DNA of 64,000 nucleotides. Source: Mangifera indica (taxonomy: Eukaryota; Streptophyta; Magnoliopsida; Sapindales; Anacardiaceae). Positions 24,985-36,112 of the stretch are shown here, piece after piece. Below the pieces are notes generated by a model. The model had not been told where the DNA came from and searched no databases. It saw nothing but the letters and a program-made list of their open reading frames with translations. The stretch covers positions 9,855,894 to 9,919,893 of the forward strand of contig NC_058145.1 of the NCBI RefSeq assembly GCF_011075055.1. The letters are read 5' to 3'. Made by a program: the position numbers and the translations under genes. Numbering within the stretch: position 1 is the stretch's first letter; each line of letters opens with the position of its first letter.

Positions 24985-27806
24985 TTTTTTTACCTGCTCT
25001 GTGTATTCGACTCCAATTGCACCATAGGACCATGCTATTGCCCCTATTTTCTCTTTAATACTAATATCCAAAGGATACAACAACTGAAGTGGTTGTGCCA
25101 CATTCTCACAAGCTTTTTGAGCCACAATTCCAAGGTCTACCTGAAAACCATGACAGAGCAAAACTTCTAGTTAATGGAAACTACAACCATTAAATTTCTA
25201 ATATTTTGAGAATTTTATTCCTGCTTTGGCTACAATAGATCGTTTACTTAGCCCAAGATGAAAGTTCAAAAAGCTATAGTGTCAAACATGAACCATATAT
25301 TATATTGGAAAAAAAGAAACATGGGGTTAATTTAGAGAACTGAGTAAACTATCAGTGATCTTAGCCTCAGGATAAAAGTAAATTACTCGAAAGTAGATCT
25401 CCGAGCAAAATAAAGATCAGATTTTGAGCTAAAGATAATCGATAATCCATCATTGTTCCAAGGACAGGGAAAGCAGGAAACAGAACAATATCTAACACTG
25501 ATAAAAGCAGGTTGTGTCAAGAATTTTAAGGACCACAGAAAAAAGTTGTGTCATGGTTGTAACGGTTAATTTATTTCAATTATGCAGTTTCAGGAGTGAG
25601 TATGAGGAATACTCCTTATTAGTTTACTGAATCGAATGTTGATAAGTGACTAAACTCTTCATTTCCACCATGGGCGTGGTGAGTGCAAATCACAGCATCA
25701 TATGCCAGCATAAACAAGAACAGGAGTTCCTTCAATTGCATGCATCAAAGTGGGGTTGACGGCATCCTTCATTAGAACAGTTAACGCAATTACTGGATCA
25801 CCAGCCTTGATATATCCAATCACCATTTTCCAAGCATCTCTCTCATGTCAGCTAGAGCTGTTGTGAGGGCCAAAACTGCCATTATCTCACTAGCAACTGA
25901 AATATCAAATTCTGTTTCCCTTGTCATCCCCTTTTCTTCTAGCCCCTGGCTAACATTAATCTTTCTTAATAACCTGTCATTCACATTAATAACTCTCCTC
26001 CATGCGATGCAATCTGGGTCAACATCAAGCCTAGCAAATTTATAACTTCTTGCGGTGTATGATCCTCAGGCTTGGTCTTGAAGATATTGGGCTTCTTCAG
26101 TCATCTAAAAATTATATTACTAAAGCTACGTTTCCCTTCTTTGCTTGGTGGGGACAATCAGTTCAAGAGAGTCTTGTCTGATTGTGCTGACTCATGGAAG
26201 ATCCTGGTGTCAATGGCAGATGCAAGAAGATTGTTCGCAGCTGTTATAGCATGTACGTCTCCTATTAAATAAAGATTGAACTCATCCATTGGGATCACTT
26301 GACTGAAACCACCACCTGCTGGACCCCCTTTGATTCCAAAGGTCAGTCCTCATGATGGTTGACAAATGCAGGTAGCAACCTAACATCAGAACTGGGAAAA
26401 ATGCTAAGGGTTAAACCTTAACAGAATGCCAATATAAGGTAATAGAAAGCAGCTAGTCTAAAGGTGATTTAAAATTCTTGCAACATCACAATCACTGTAG
26501 TGATTTAAAATTCTCTTACATTACTGCAGAATTGAAGAAAAGTATCCAACCATAAAGAAAGCTTCATCTGCCGAATATAATGGCAAACCAGTAGGTTTAT
26601 ATAAACTAGAAAAATATAAAACTGCCAGATCCCTGCCAATCACAAAATTTCCAGTTTTGTTCATTTTAATGATCATTATATGGAAGAATTTTTTATGGCT
26701 TCCACTCTAAAGGTGACATAATTCTTTTAGGCAAATTAATTGGTGTTAAAAGTGATTTAGTTTGTGTCCAGAAGCAAATTCTAGTTTTACTTAACATGAA
26801 TTCCATATGAGAAAGTTCAGCGACGTCTGAAATTCAAAAACATTACCACGGTTTGTAATTTCAGCAACAAAGGAGCACAGACACTTGGTTAGTTAACTAT
26901 TGCAAAAAACAGGAAATGATGAGACAGACCATCAAAGGCCTGTACTACGATAAGAAGCACATCAACATGTAAGGTACATTAGAAGGACATGCTGCTGTCT
27001 CTTAGATTTCCCTCAAATACCAACAACCGAAGAAGTTTGAATTAGTGGAAATTACACATAAGCAGTAAACTAGAGAAGGAAATTAATGACGTGTGCAGAA
27101 AGAGAAGTGGACAAACCACAAAAAATTTTTTAAAATTAAATAGGTTAGTTCAACGAAATACCAAGTTACAATTTTGCTTTGGCCAGGGAAATATTAGAAA
27201 ACTGTTCTACATAACCATTCAGATACCCAAAATAATCTTCGTTTTGTAAGATTTTCTCAGCAATAGCATGCTTTTGAAACATGGCTTGCTCTGTTGCTCT
27301 AAGACTGACTGGTGACTGTATCATTGTTCCAGATGAATTCAAAGACAGCTTAAAACTGTTCAAGGAATTATGCATGCAAATAGAAAGACGAAAGGCATAT
27401 TAGTATTGAATCCAGACTCAACAATCTGAAAGAGGGATGCTGTATCAATGAATACTAAAAAGAGCTTGGAAGATCTAAAGCAATTAAAGACACCATTGTT
27501 AAGCTAATAATATATCAGATATAGCTTTTGTCTAGCCTACACCATTAAGCCGTAAACAAGGATAAAAAATCTCAGACAAAAGTCACACTAACCAGATTTC
27601 CATATAAACACTGAGATGGACTTCAAAACAAGGGAAAATAAACAACCACAATTGCATTAGAATGTGAACACTTGAAAGTTTTACCTTTTTATCCAGAAAA
27701 GTACCCAATGCTTGACATAGCCCAACGGCTGTAGTACTCTCCCACTCCAAGACGAGTTGGAGTGATCCCTCCCACCACCACATAGGAACCATCTCCAGAT
27801 CCTTGA
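24985..27806 (-). pseudogene. Formate-tetrahydrofolate ligase pseudogene, copy 2
   Basis: Inverted copy of the 8935-13580 pseudogene. Pieces on the minus strand: 27806-27685 keeps VVVGGITPTRLGVGE, the P-loop region deleted in copy 1; about 26380-25680 has [20 protein letters not shown] and [17 protein letters not shown]; 25146-24985 has VDLGIVAQKACENV and LYPLDISIKEKIGAIAWSYG. A deletion fuses PVLVYAG directly to [13 protein letters not shown] at about 25705, removing about 425 bases of coding sequence. Several stops and frameshifts occur in the middle piece, and the C-terminal exon is gone. Each copy retains parts the other lacks, so neither derives from the other in its present form. Confidence 0.88.
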
Positions 27807-28258
27807 AGGTCAAAAAGCACGGATAACAAATCTTAAAAAAAAAAAAAAAAATGAAGTAAACAATCAATGAAATCCCAATACTCAATTTGATTGCTGAGTA
27901 AAACTTAAGGGTAACATAAATAATCAATACAGTTTTAGTAAAATAGAACAAGTGATGGATAAATGCAATCGTTGCAGCATCCACAACTCTGAATCTATCA
28001 ATAAAAGGCCTCCCAATTATAAATCAAAAATCAAAACCAGCAAAAGGGTAGTTATTGTCCCACACCCTTTACTCAAATACCAACCAAAACACTTACGAAT
28101 CCAATCTTTAAGCAATAAATTGAACCAAATGAAACAGAAGTAACCAAATAACTCACCTTTGGCTTTGAACTTGCAATAACTAGATTGAATCAAAACACAA
28201 GACCAACAAAAGGGTACACTTTGTTGCTCGTTCCAAAGATCAGAAATGTAAAACGGAT

Positions 28259-28331
28259 TGGAGATGCGGGGTATCGATCCCGGTACCTCTCTCATGCTAA
28301 GCGAGCGCTCTACCATCTGAGCTACATCCCC
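28259..28331 (-). tRNA. tRNA-Ala (AGC), degenerate copy
   Basis: 73 bases, anticodon AGC. It shares the T-stem change C50 (opposing C64) with the copy at 8723-8795. It also has A40, which breaks the pair with G30 in the anticodon stem. The acceptor stem is canonical (GGGGATG). Two stem mismatches suggest reduced or no function. Confidence 0.8.
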
Positions 28332-28349
28332 ATGTTGGGATCTTTTATT

Positions 28350-28500
28350 GATTCAAAATCAACAAAAGGGTACTCTTTGTTGCTCGTTCCAAAGATCAGA
28401 AATGTAAAACGGATTGGAGATGCGGGGTATCGATCCCCGTACCTCTCGCATGCTAAGCGAGCGCTCTACCATCTGAGCTACATCCCCATGCTGGGATCTT
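28350..28500 (-). repeat. Tandem duplication unit carrying a second tRNA-Ala
   Basis: 28350-28500 repeats about 28190-28345. Both contain the flank 'aacaaaagggta.actttgttgctcgttccaaagatcag', then a tRNA, then 'ccccatg.tgggatctttyattg'. The period is 156 bases. Confidence 0.85.
28415..28487 (-). tRNA. tRNA-Ala (AGC), intact copy
   Basis: 73 bases. All stems pair: acceptor GGGGATG/CATCTCC, anticodon stem CTCGC/GCGAG around TTAGCAT, T stem CGGGG/CCCCG around ATCGATA. It matches the plant tRNA-Ala(AGC) consensus as I know it. It is the best functional candidate of the three. Confidence 0.95.
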
Positions 28501-30036
28501 TCATTGGTTTAATTTTTATTTCTATCTGTTTAATAATTATATTACTTTGAAATCTTGATTACTTTACTAAAATATAGATTTACAAGCTTTAACTTCATAT
28601 ATAATATAAAAAGAACAACTAAATATATATCTATAATGGTTTCCTAAATTATTATCTCAAGTAATGATAAATTGAGCTAGATGGAAGAAAAATCTCTTGT
28701 ATTGATATGTTACTTAATATGTGGGCACTATTATAAAATATGCACTTGTTCTTAAATTGCAAATTATTTACCTTTATTTAATATTTTTGCAAATCAGACA
28801 TAAACAATATCCACTATTAAACTCTCCATTGCAGGCATATTTCTCATCTTTTCTTTTCTTTCCTTTTTTTTTTTTTTTTTTGAAATATGTGAGTTAACTA
28901 CCCTTTTGCTTTCTTCTACTTTTGTCCAATTTTGTGTATGCTTTTGGTTTGGGGTTTTTTTTTTTTTTTTTGGTTAAATCATGGTGCCATAAGAGGTAAT
29001 TTAATATTGTTTGGTTAGAAAGTTTAGAGGTTATCATGCAAAAACAGTTATGTCTTCCCTTGATGTAAAACTCGGTGTTCAAGAATTTCGAGATGCAAAG
29101 TAAGAAATATCAATATATATAAATAGTCTCCCTTTCAGAAAATCCTCTAAATTTTGAATTAGATTAGAGTTAAACCCAAAAATTAATGTTTAAGAAAATT
29201 TATTCTAGAGAAATTAAGTCAGTGGGATTGTGAATATGAAAAAAATGGGTGGAGTCAAATCTAGAAATATAAACACTGTTACAACCTAAAGTGAGTAAGA
29301 GGGGTTAAATTGTAGATATGAATTCTGATCCAATTTGTTGTGAAAGTGAGGAAAATCAGATGGTGGAAGCTATGGCAAAGCGCTATGCTATAGCCATATA
29401 ATAAACCCTTAGAGATTCTTTAATTAACTTCTTATTTATGTTAAAACTAGGTGTGTACATATTCAGATATTGATGCTAATTTAGTGAAAGCAAGCCTTCT
29501 AATTTCCAAATTTCGCCAGGTAAGATTCATTAGAATGCTTCAACTATTGGTTTTTTATATTGATTCCGCCAAATTTACAAAACAGATGCAGTTTACCATG
29601 GAAAAGCAGCTGATATATATGGGCAGTTTGTCTTACTTTTTACTATATGGTAACAGGCCACTTCTCTTTTGTTAGGAGAGTTTACCCGAAACTTACTAAA
29701 AGGTAAACTCTTGCCGCATTTATTCACCTTTCTCTCTTTATGTACGACTTGTTACATCGTCATATCTTTAGATGTTGCAGATGAGCATCCATGGCTGGTC
29801 AAAGAGGGTGATCTTGTCCCTAGAAATAGTTCATCCAGCTGCAGGCTAAGTAGCTTGCAGCGAAAAAGGCACCAAAATTGAAACCAAACAATTTATATAG
29901 ACATCTGTAGTTATTATTTTGCAAGTCAGTTCAAAGACAATAAACAATTAAAACTCTATTCATTTCACAGAAAATCAAGAATAAAAGAATTAATTCAGCA
30001 CTATATATTTTACAGAACTATATAATTTCCAAGACA
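28501..30036. other. Intergenic region without an assignable gene
   Basis: AT-rich with T runs at 28867-28880 and 28958-28971. 29450-29880 (+) shows exon-like open segments ending in plausible splice signals (for example ...ISKFRQ|gtaaga at about 29520, and EHPWLVKEGDLVPRNS near 29785). I cannot join them or name a family. 29882-30036 is probably 3' UTR of the minus-strand gene that follows. Confidence 0.35.
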
Positions 30037-30303
30037 TCAATAAGATTCATTCACTTCAATGATGGGGAACTCTTGGTTTGATGTTGAACCTCTTGAAGAA
30101 GGAGAGGGCTCTGCCGGTAAGTCAGAAAGGGCGGCGAGAATCCTGCGAACGCTATTCGAGTGCGGCCGCTTGAAGCTCAATGATCTGAGCATCTTATTCT
30201 TGGAGAAAACATCAGAAGAATTCGTGAGAATGAAGTAGACTAAAACCTGAACAAGCACAAACATGGCAACTTTGAAAAGGGTATCAGCCAAATCCATCTC
30301 CAT
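30037..30303 (-). CDS. Small single-pass membrane protein, uncharacterised
   Basis: Intronless frame of 88 residues starting MEMDLADTLFKVAMF. A hydrophobic helix covers about residues 8-27 (LFKVAMFVLVQVLVYFILTN). It is followed by a basic, Ser-rich segment (SKNKMLRSLSFKRPHSNSVR), then RRILAALSDLPAEPSPSSRG and an acidic C-terminus. The pattern of a short N-terminal helix, basic middle and PSPSS motif recurs in small plant proteins of unknown function that I recall. The frame stays open upstream to 30402, but the TATA box at 30414-30420 places the transcript start near 30390. The first downstream in-frame Met, at 30303, is therefore the likely start. Confidence 0.7.
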   Translation of the reverse strand: MEMDLADTLFKVAMFVLVQVLVYFILTNSSDVFSKNKMLRSLSFKRPHSNSVRRILAALSDLPAEPSPSSRGSTSNQEFPIIEVNESY

Positions 30304-30413
30304 TTGTTGTGTTTCCTTTGAAGAAGTATATATGGTATAGGCAAAGTGTCTGGAAATTGAAATTGAAATTCTGCGTGTGTGGCGTGTGAATAATTCATGC
30401 ATGGAGAGGGATG

Positions 30414-30420
30414 TTATATA
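30414..30420 (-). promoter_or_regulatory. TATA box of the small membrane protein gene
   Basis: Minus-strand CCCCTATATAACATC, with the TATA core at 30414-30420. It is about 110 bases upstream of the chosen ATG and decides against the longer open frame starting at 30402. Confidence 0.6.
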
Positions 30421-31093
30421 GGGGATGAATAGAGAAAGAGTCTTATTTTGACTTTTAGGGCCAAGATTAGAAGTAGTTTATTGACTCCACCCAAAGCAGA
30501 TTGGGGAAGAAATTTGTTTCTTGAAAGCAACTATTTGATTTTAGAAAGTTACTCTTTCATCACGTTCTTCTTGTTCTTATCAAAATAATAAAAAAATTAT
30601 TTTAATAAGATAATTTGAATAATAAATGAGTAAAATTTCAAGAGAATTTATAAGTTTCATTGAAATTATCAAAGTTTATTAAAAAAATTACATTTTATGT
30701 GATTAGGTCTTCTCATATTTATCGGGATTGATTAATAAATTGAATATTAATTCAATAAAAAATGGTTCATATATTTACATAATTGTCACATTTATTACAT
30801 AAGAAAGAAATTTTATTGGTTTCATTATTACAAAACTTGTAAAAGTTTTTGGATTATTCCATGAAAATGGCGTAAGCCATGATAACCTAGGAAACTTAAA
30901 TGTAAAGAAAGAGTAATTAAGGTAATAGTTAGTGGAGAAACCATGCAAAAGCAGCCACAACATGAACAATTAAAGATGACCAATCTTACGTGTATCTATT
31001 TTAGATATATAAATATGTATATATTTATATATATCATTACATAATTAAGTATTATTTTAATATTAATTAAAAATTATTCGATCATATAATAAC

Positions 31094-31138
<45 letters not shown>

Positions 31139-34100
31139 AAATAAACACATATAATTTTATTTATTAAAGACTTATATGGATTAGGTGATCCATGTTTGGT
31201 AGCACTCTATGAAAATGTTTTTTTTTTTTTTCAAAAATACACTATATTTTTGTTTGTGGGAAATTGAATACAAGTTTCTTGAAAAAAAAGACAAAGAAAA
31301 AAAGTTACAATGAAATCATTGATGAAATCATGTTTCCCATTAGTTTACTTGTAACAAAAAGATTTGATCAAATCAATAACTTTATGCACGCGGACTGTTT
31401 AAAGTTAAGTCACAGGAAAAACGATCTATTAGGGGGGGTAAAATAATACGAATATAATAAAAAATGGGTAGTCATGGCAATGGACGGATCCATTTGTCAC
31501 GCTTTGCATTTTTTTTTTAAAATAATATTATATGTATATATTTTTTTATATAATTTTAATATATAATATATAATTATATGATTAAATATTATTTTATTAT
31601 TAATTTAAAATTATTTTATCATATAATAATATATTATCTATATATTTAAATTACATACTAAAAAATATATTTAATTTAATTGTTTAGTTATTTTGGAAAC
31701 CTCAAAAGGATAAATAAAGCGATGAGGTTTTATTAGAAAGTTATCTATGTGTAGACGTGTTGACATCTTGGATTCACATGACATGTATATGTGTTGATGA
31801 CTCGTATGATACATATCTGTATAATTCAATTCTCACCTTTAGGTTTGTTTTGTGACTTCAGAATCAATAATTTAAGACCAAAAGACTAAGTCCCACCCAA
31901 AGTTTAGTGTATCCCTAAATTTCATCTATTAAATTTTAAAAATTTAATTACTCACTTATATATTAAATTTTGTTATTATTATTAGGAGTAAATTAGTCAC
32001 TTAGAGTTTTTTTTTAAAGAAAAGAGTTTGTCTTATTTTTCTAACGTAATATTAAAAACTAATAATTTTTTTCTAACTTCATATTTTTTAACTTAAAAAA
32101 CTAACTCCCTCACCCCCACCCCCCAGTCAAGGGTTTCCATATTTTAAAATTAACAATTACCTTTTAAAATTTAAAATATTACATTTACACTCTAAAAATC
32201 CATCTTCTCTTTCCAACATTACACTTTGGAGTGTGTATCACCAGTGAAAGAGTTGACAATGTGACAATGTGTCAAAGTGTATCGCTGAAAAGAATGATCA
32301 TCAAAAAAAAAAAAAGAATTTGGCTTTGTTTTGTGGCTTCTGAAACAATAATTTAATGTCATATATGGTAAAGAGCTAAGTTTTATGCAGGTGTGGATAC
32401 TTTTAAGTCAATTTTGTTAACATTTCAAAGTGTACAAACGATCCTATAACTCACATATAATGCATGTACCATTTAAGTTTACGATTCAACTAATAATAAT
32501 AAATAAATAAATAAATAAAGTACTCCAAATGGCTACAATAGTAAATCTTTTTAATTGAAATGATGTATATATTTATGTGGAATCAATGTGTAAATAACAA
32601 AAAATATTACATAAGACATCACAATTGTCTCCCACACATTTAGACCTAGCAGTTTGTGTTATTAGATTGTATTTATATTATATAAGTTCAGATTTTGGAT
32701 AAGAGACTTTCAACTCTAACATGATCTGAATTAGAATCGTATTAAAATTTTTCAATCTCAATCTAACTCTTTAATGTTCGGATTGACCTAATACAATTTG
32801 AGTTGATTCAAAATTGTCTACTCTTTTCACTTTTCTAAGTATTTTGACGTTTTAATTTCTTTACCAAATTACCCAAACTTATTATTAATAAGGTATACAA
32901 TATAATATTTTGTCTTATTTACAAATAGTTTAAAAATTATATACAAAAACATTTAAAACACGTTAATAATCTTATTAATCAAATCACATTCTCGCTACCA
33001 AATACTAAAATAAAATATTTAAATAAAAATAAGAATAATATAAGTAACTATAATTATATACAATTTGTAAGGATTTCAACTGCTGTTAATATTGTCGTTC
33101 AATATTTTTATAATTTATTTCTAACAAATACTATTAAAATAACATTTATCTAAACATTCATGTTAGTTTGGATTATTTTCATATCAACCATAATACTATC
33201 CAGTTTAGTTTTAAATTATATCGGCTTCACTTAAAATGAATTTCTTGTAAAAAAAAACTCAACCCTAACCTAATTCTTTTCATGTTGTGTTAACAAATTA
33301 TGTTAAAAATTCCCTGTTGTAGTCATATTATTATAATTATCTAAATCCATTAATTACTTATTCTCACAGATGTCCCTCTAATATTTGAGAAATATTTATT
33401 TCAAAAATAATAAAACTATGTGTACATATTTTTAGTATACAATTTAAATATGTAGATAATATGTCATTATGTGAATGAATAATTTTGAATTAAAAATAAA
33501 ATAACATACAATTATATAATAATATATAATTTATATATTCAAATTATGTATAAAAAAATGTATATATATAATATTGTTATTGAAAAAATATATATATATA
33601 AACCTTTAGTAAGTAATTTAAATGATGTAATTATTAGTAAGAATTTATTATGTTAAAAAATATTTTGATAAATATTATTCAGGGGTGCACAATTATTTAC
33701 ATGTAGCGCACAACTTGGTTTTTGTGTGATTTAAAAAATTTTCAAATTAAATTTAAAATATTTGATAAAATTTTAAATCAAATTAAATTATTTTATATTT
33801 TTAATTAAATTATAAAAATATGATTTGATCGGTTTGAAATTAAGATATAAACTTATTCAAAATTATTTATCATTAAATATTTTATATAATTATAATTAGT
33901 TAAAATATATATGCAACAATCAAATGAAAATAATAAAATAAATATAAAAACGATTAACACAGATAATTAAATATTAAAAAATTATATTAAATGGCTTAGT
34001 AAAGGCTACCATTCAATTGACATCATTATTAATAAATCAATCAAAAGTGAAAATCGTTTTTAAATATTTGATAAATAAAATCAGACTATTTTATAAATTA

Positions 34101-34481
34101 AATTAAATTAAATTGTAATTTTTCGTATCACTTAATCTGATTTTTCAGTTTAAATTACTTTCTCCTCTGACTTTAATTTTCCCGTTACACTACCCAAGAC
34201 CTCACCACACCCAATCAAACTCAAATCCTTTCCTTGATTTTCAAACCTTACCCGTGAAACAATTCAAATCAAATCTAGTGTAATTCTTGGAAATGTCACA
34301 TTCAAGATGAAAATCCCGATGCCCAAACAACCAGACAAAAGCAAACCCCCAAATGAATAATTAATTATAAAGTTAGCTTAAAACAAGAATGATTTGCCAA
34401 CTGTTAGTCACCAAACAGCAGAACTCTCAAGACAAGCGTCCATCTTCCGTTATTTTGATTTCATTTTTTTTTTTTTTTTAC
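30421..34481. other. AT-rich gene desert
   Basis: No gene is seen. (TA)n runs lie around 31103-31128 and 33580-33600. 31870-32300 starts 'ccaaaagactaagtcccacccaaagttta', like the ends of the fold-back elements at 15328 and 23919, and is probably a decayed or half element. The rest is low-complexity sequence. Confidence 0.45.
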
Positions 34482-36112
34482 GCCAAAGGATTTAGTGGTG
34501 CTCAAATATTAGTGTTTTTTTTTTAATTTTTACTTATTAATTTTAAAAAATTTAAATTCCCATTTATTTATTAATTATTAAAATTACTATCAAAGATAAA
34601 ATTATTATTTAATAAAAATATTTAAAAAAATTAAAAATTCAATCACATATCCCCCTAAATTAAAAAACTAACAATTATCCTTCTTCATCCTTCTCCCAAC
34701 TACCTCATCCCAAAGTTTGAAAAATTATCATTTTTTTCTAAAGTTTCAATGACAACTCTCCAACAACAAGTTATTCTCCAACTGTTAACATTTTTTCTCT
34801 CTCCCAACATCTGTCTCCCAATCGTCTCTCCATCATCTTTATCGAAGACAAAGATGAAGATGACTCATTGTCTTTGTCTAAAAGACAAAGACTATTCGTT
34901 TTTGTCTCTTAGACGAAGACGACAAGCCATTTTCGTCTAAGATGAAGACGTTTTGTTTTTATCATTTCATCTTTGTCTCTAACAAAGACAGTAGGAAGAT
35001 AATCATAAGAGAGAGAAAACACCGTCGGTCAGAGAAGAGTCTGTCATCGAAGAGTTACCATCGAAATCTTAGGAGAAAATGGTATTTTTCAAACTTTGTG
35101 TGAGGGAGTAGAATTGTTAGTTTTTAAACATATGAAAAAAAATGCGATTAAATTTTTAATTTTTTAAATGTTTTCGTTAAATAACGATTTTATCTTTAAC
35201 ACTAACCTTAAAAATTAACAAATAAATGGGTGTATATTAATTAAAATCGACAAAATTTTTTTTGTGTAAACCTTTTTAAGGAAGCGTACAGCGGTTTTAT
35301 CTTTATAAGCAAATTTATTTGTAATTTCAAAAATACCCTCTTGGCTTATTACGTCACTTTCAACAATTCCATGTGTGGGATGTGAAAGGTCGTACAGGGT
35401 GCGTAGGTGCGCATAGGGTGCATGAGTGCATGTAGGGTACATGCGAATATATACAGAGTGCGTGGGTGCGTGTGGAGTACATACAAAGTGCGTAGGTGCG
35501 TGCGGATGGGTGGGTACGTAAAAAATATAAATAAATAAATAAATAAATATATAAACATTATATTATATAAAAATTATTATTATTTATATATATTATATTA
35601 AATATTATAATATTATTAATTTAATATAATATATATAAATAATAATAATAATATTTTTTAAATATTATATTATATTATTATATATAAAATATATATATAT
35701 ATTTATTTATTTATATTTTTTACGCACCCTGCACGCACTCACGCACCCTACTCACCTCGTACACACCTTGTACTGACTCTATGCACCTTATACTCACCAT
35801 ATTCACCCTGCACGCATCTACACACCTTATATGCACCTATGCATCCTATACGCACCTGCGCACCCTGTATGCACACATACACTGTGATACGCACACATAA
35901 GTTGTTAAAAGTCACGTAATAAGTTCAGAAATGTATTTTTGGAATTAAAAGTAAATTTACTTATAAAAATAAAATCGTTGTACGTTTGCCTAAAAAAGTT
36001 TACGCAAAAATTTTTTTACTGATTTTAATTAATATCTCGAAAACTTTTTAAAGTTAATAAATGAGAACTTAAAAAAATACTAATTTTCAGAGTGGGAACA
36101 AGCCCTTTGGCC
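34482..36112. mobile_element. Composite 1.6-kb fold-back element, giant hairpin
   Basis: The outer ends are inverted repeats (GCCAAAGGATTTAGTGGTGC at 34482; complement of gggaacaagccctttggcc ending 36112). 35205-36075 is itself a near-complete palindrome. Matching arms contain 'aaaatcgacaaaattt' on the left against 'aaatttttttactgatttt' on the right. Inside are degenerate GGGTGCGTAGGTGCGC-like decamers (35396-35520), answered by the inverse on the right (35727-35890). The centre (35525-35715) is almost pure A/T. 34700-35060 holds GAAGACG/CGTCTTC repeats like the core of the 15328 element. It is best read as a fold-back Mutator-like element with a second one nested or duplicated inside. No transposase. 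Confidence 0.72.

Larger units (their letters stand above)
23770..28331 (-). repeat. Arm 2 of the inverted segmental duplication
   Basis: Reverse-complement partner of 8723-14430. It lacks about 1 kb that corresponds to arm 1 13045-14035 (FTHFS C-terminal exon) and about 425 bases corresponding to 11717-12140. It carries the fold-back element 23919-24555 that arm 1 lacks. A second tRNA-Ala has been added by tandem duplication at the outer end. The spacer between arms is about 9.3 kb. Confidence 0.85.

Noticed and set aside
28017..28550. Open frames of 99 and 121 residues
   Set aside because: They run across two tRNA-Ala genes and the tandem duplication. The repeated peptide segments are just the repeated tRNA sequence.
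35215..35558. Frames encoding His/Thr/Leu-rich repeats (LRTLY, THPRT)
   Set aside because: They are translations of the G-rich decamer array in the fold-back element, without independent coding evidence.
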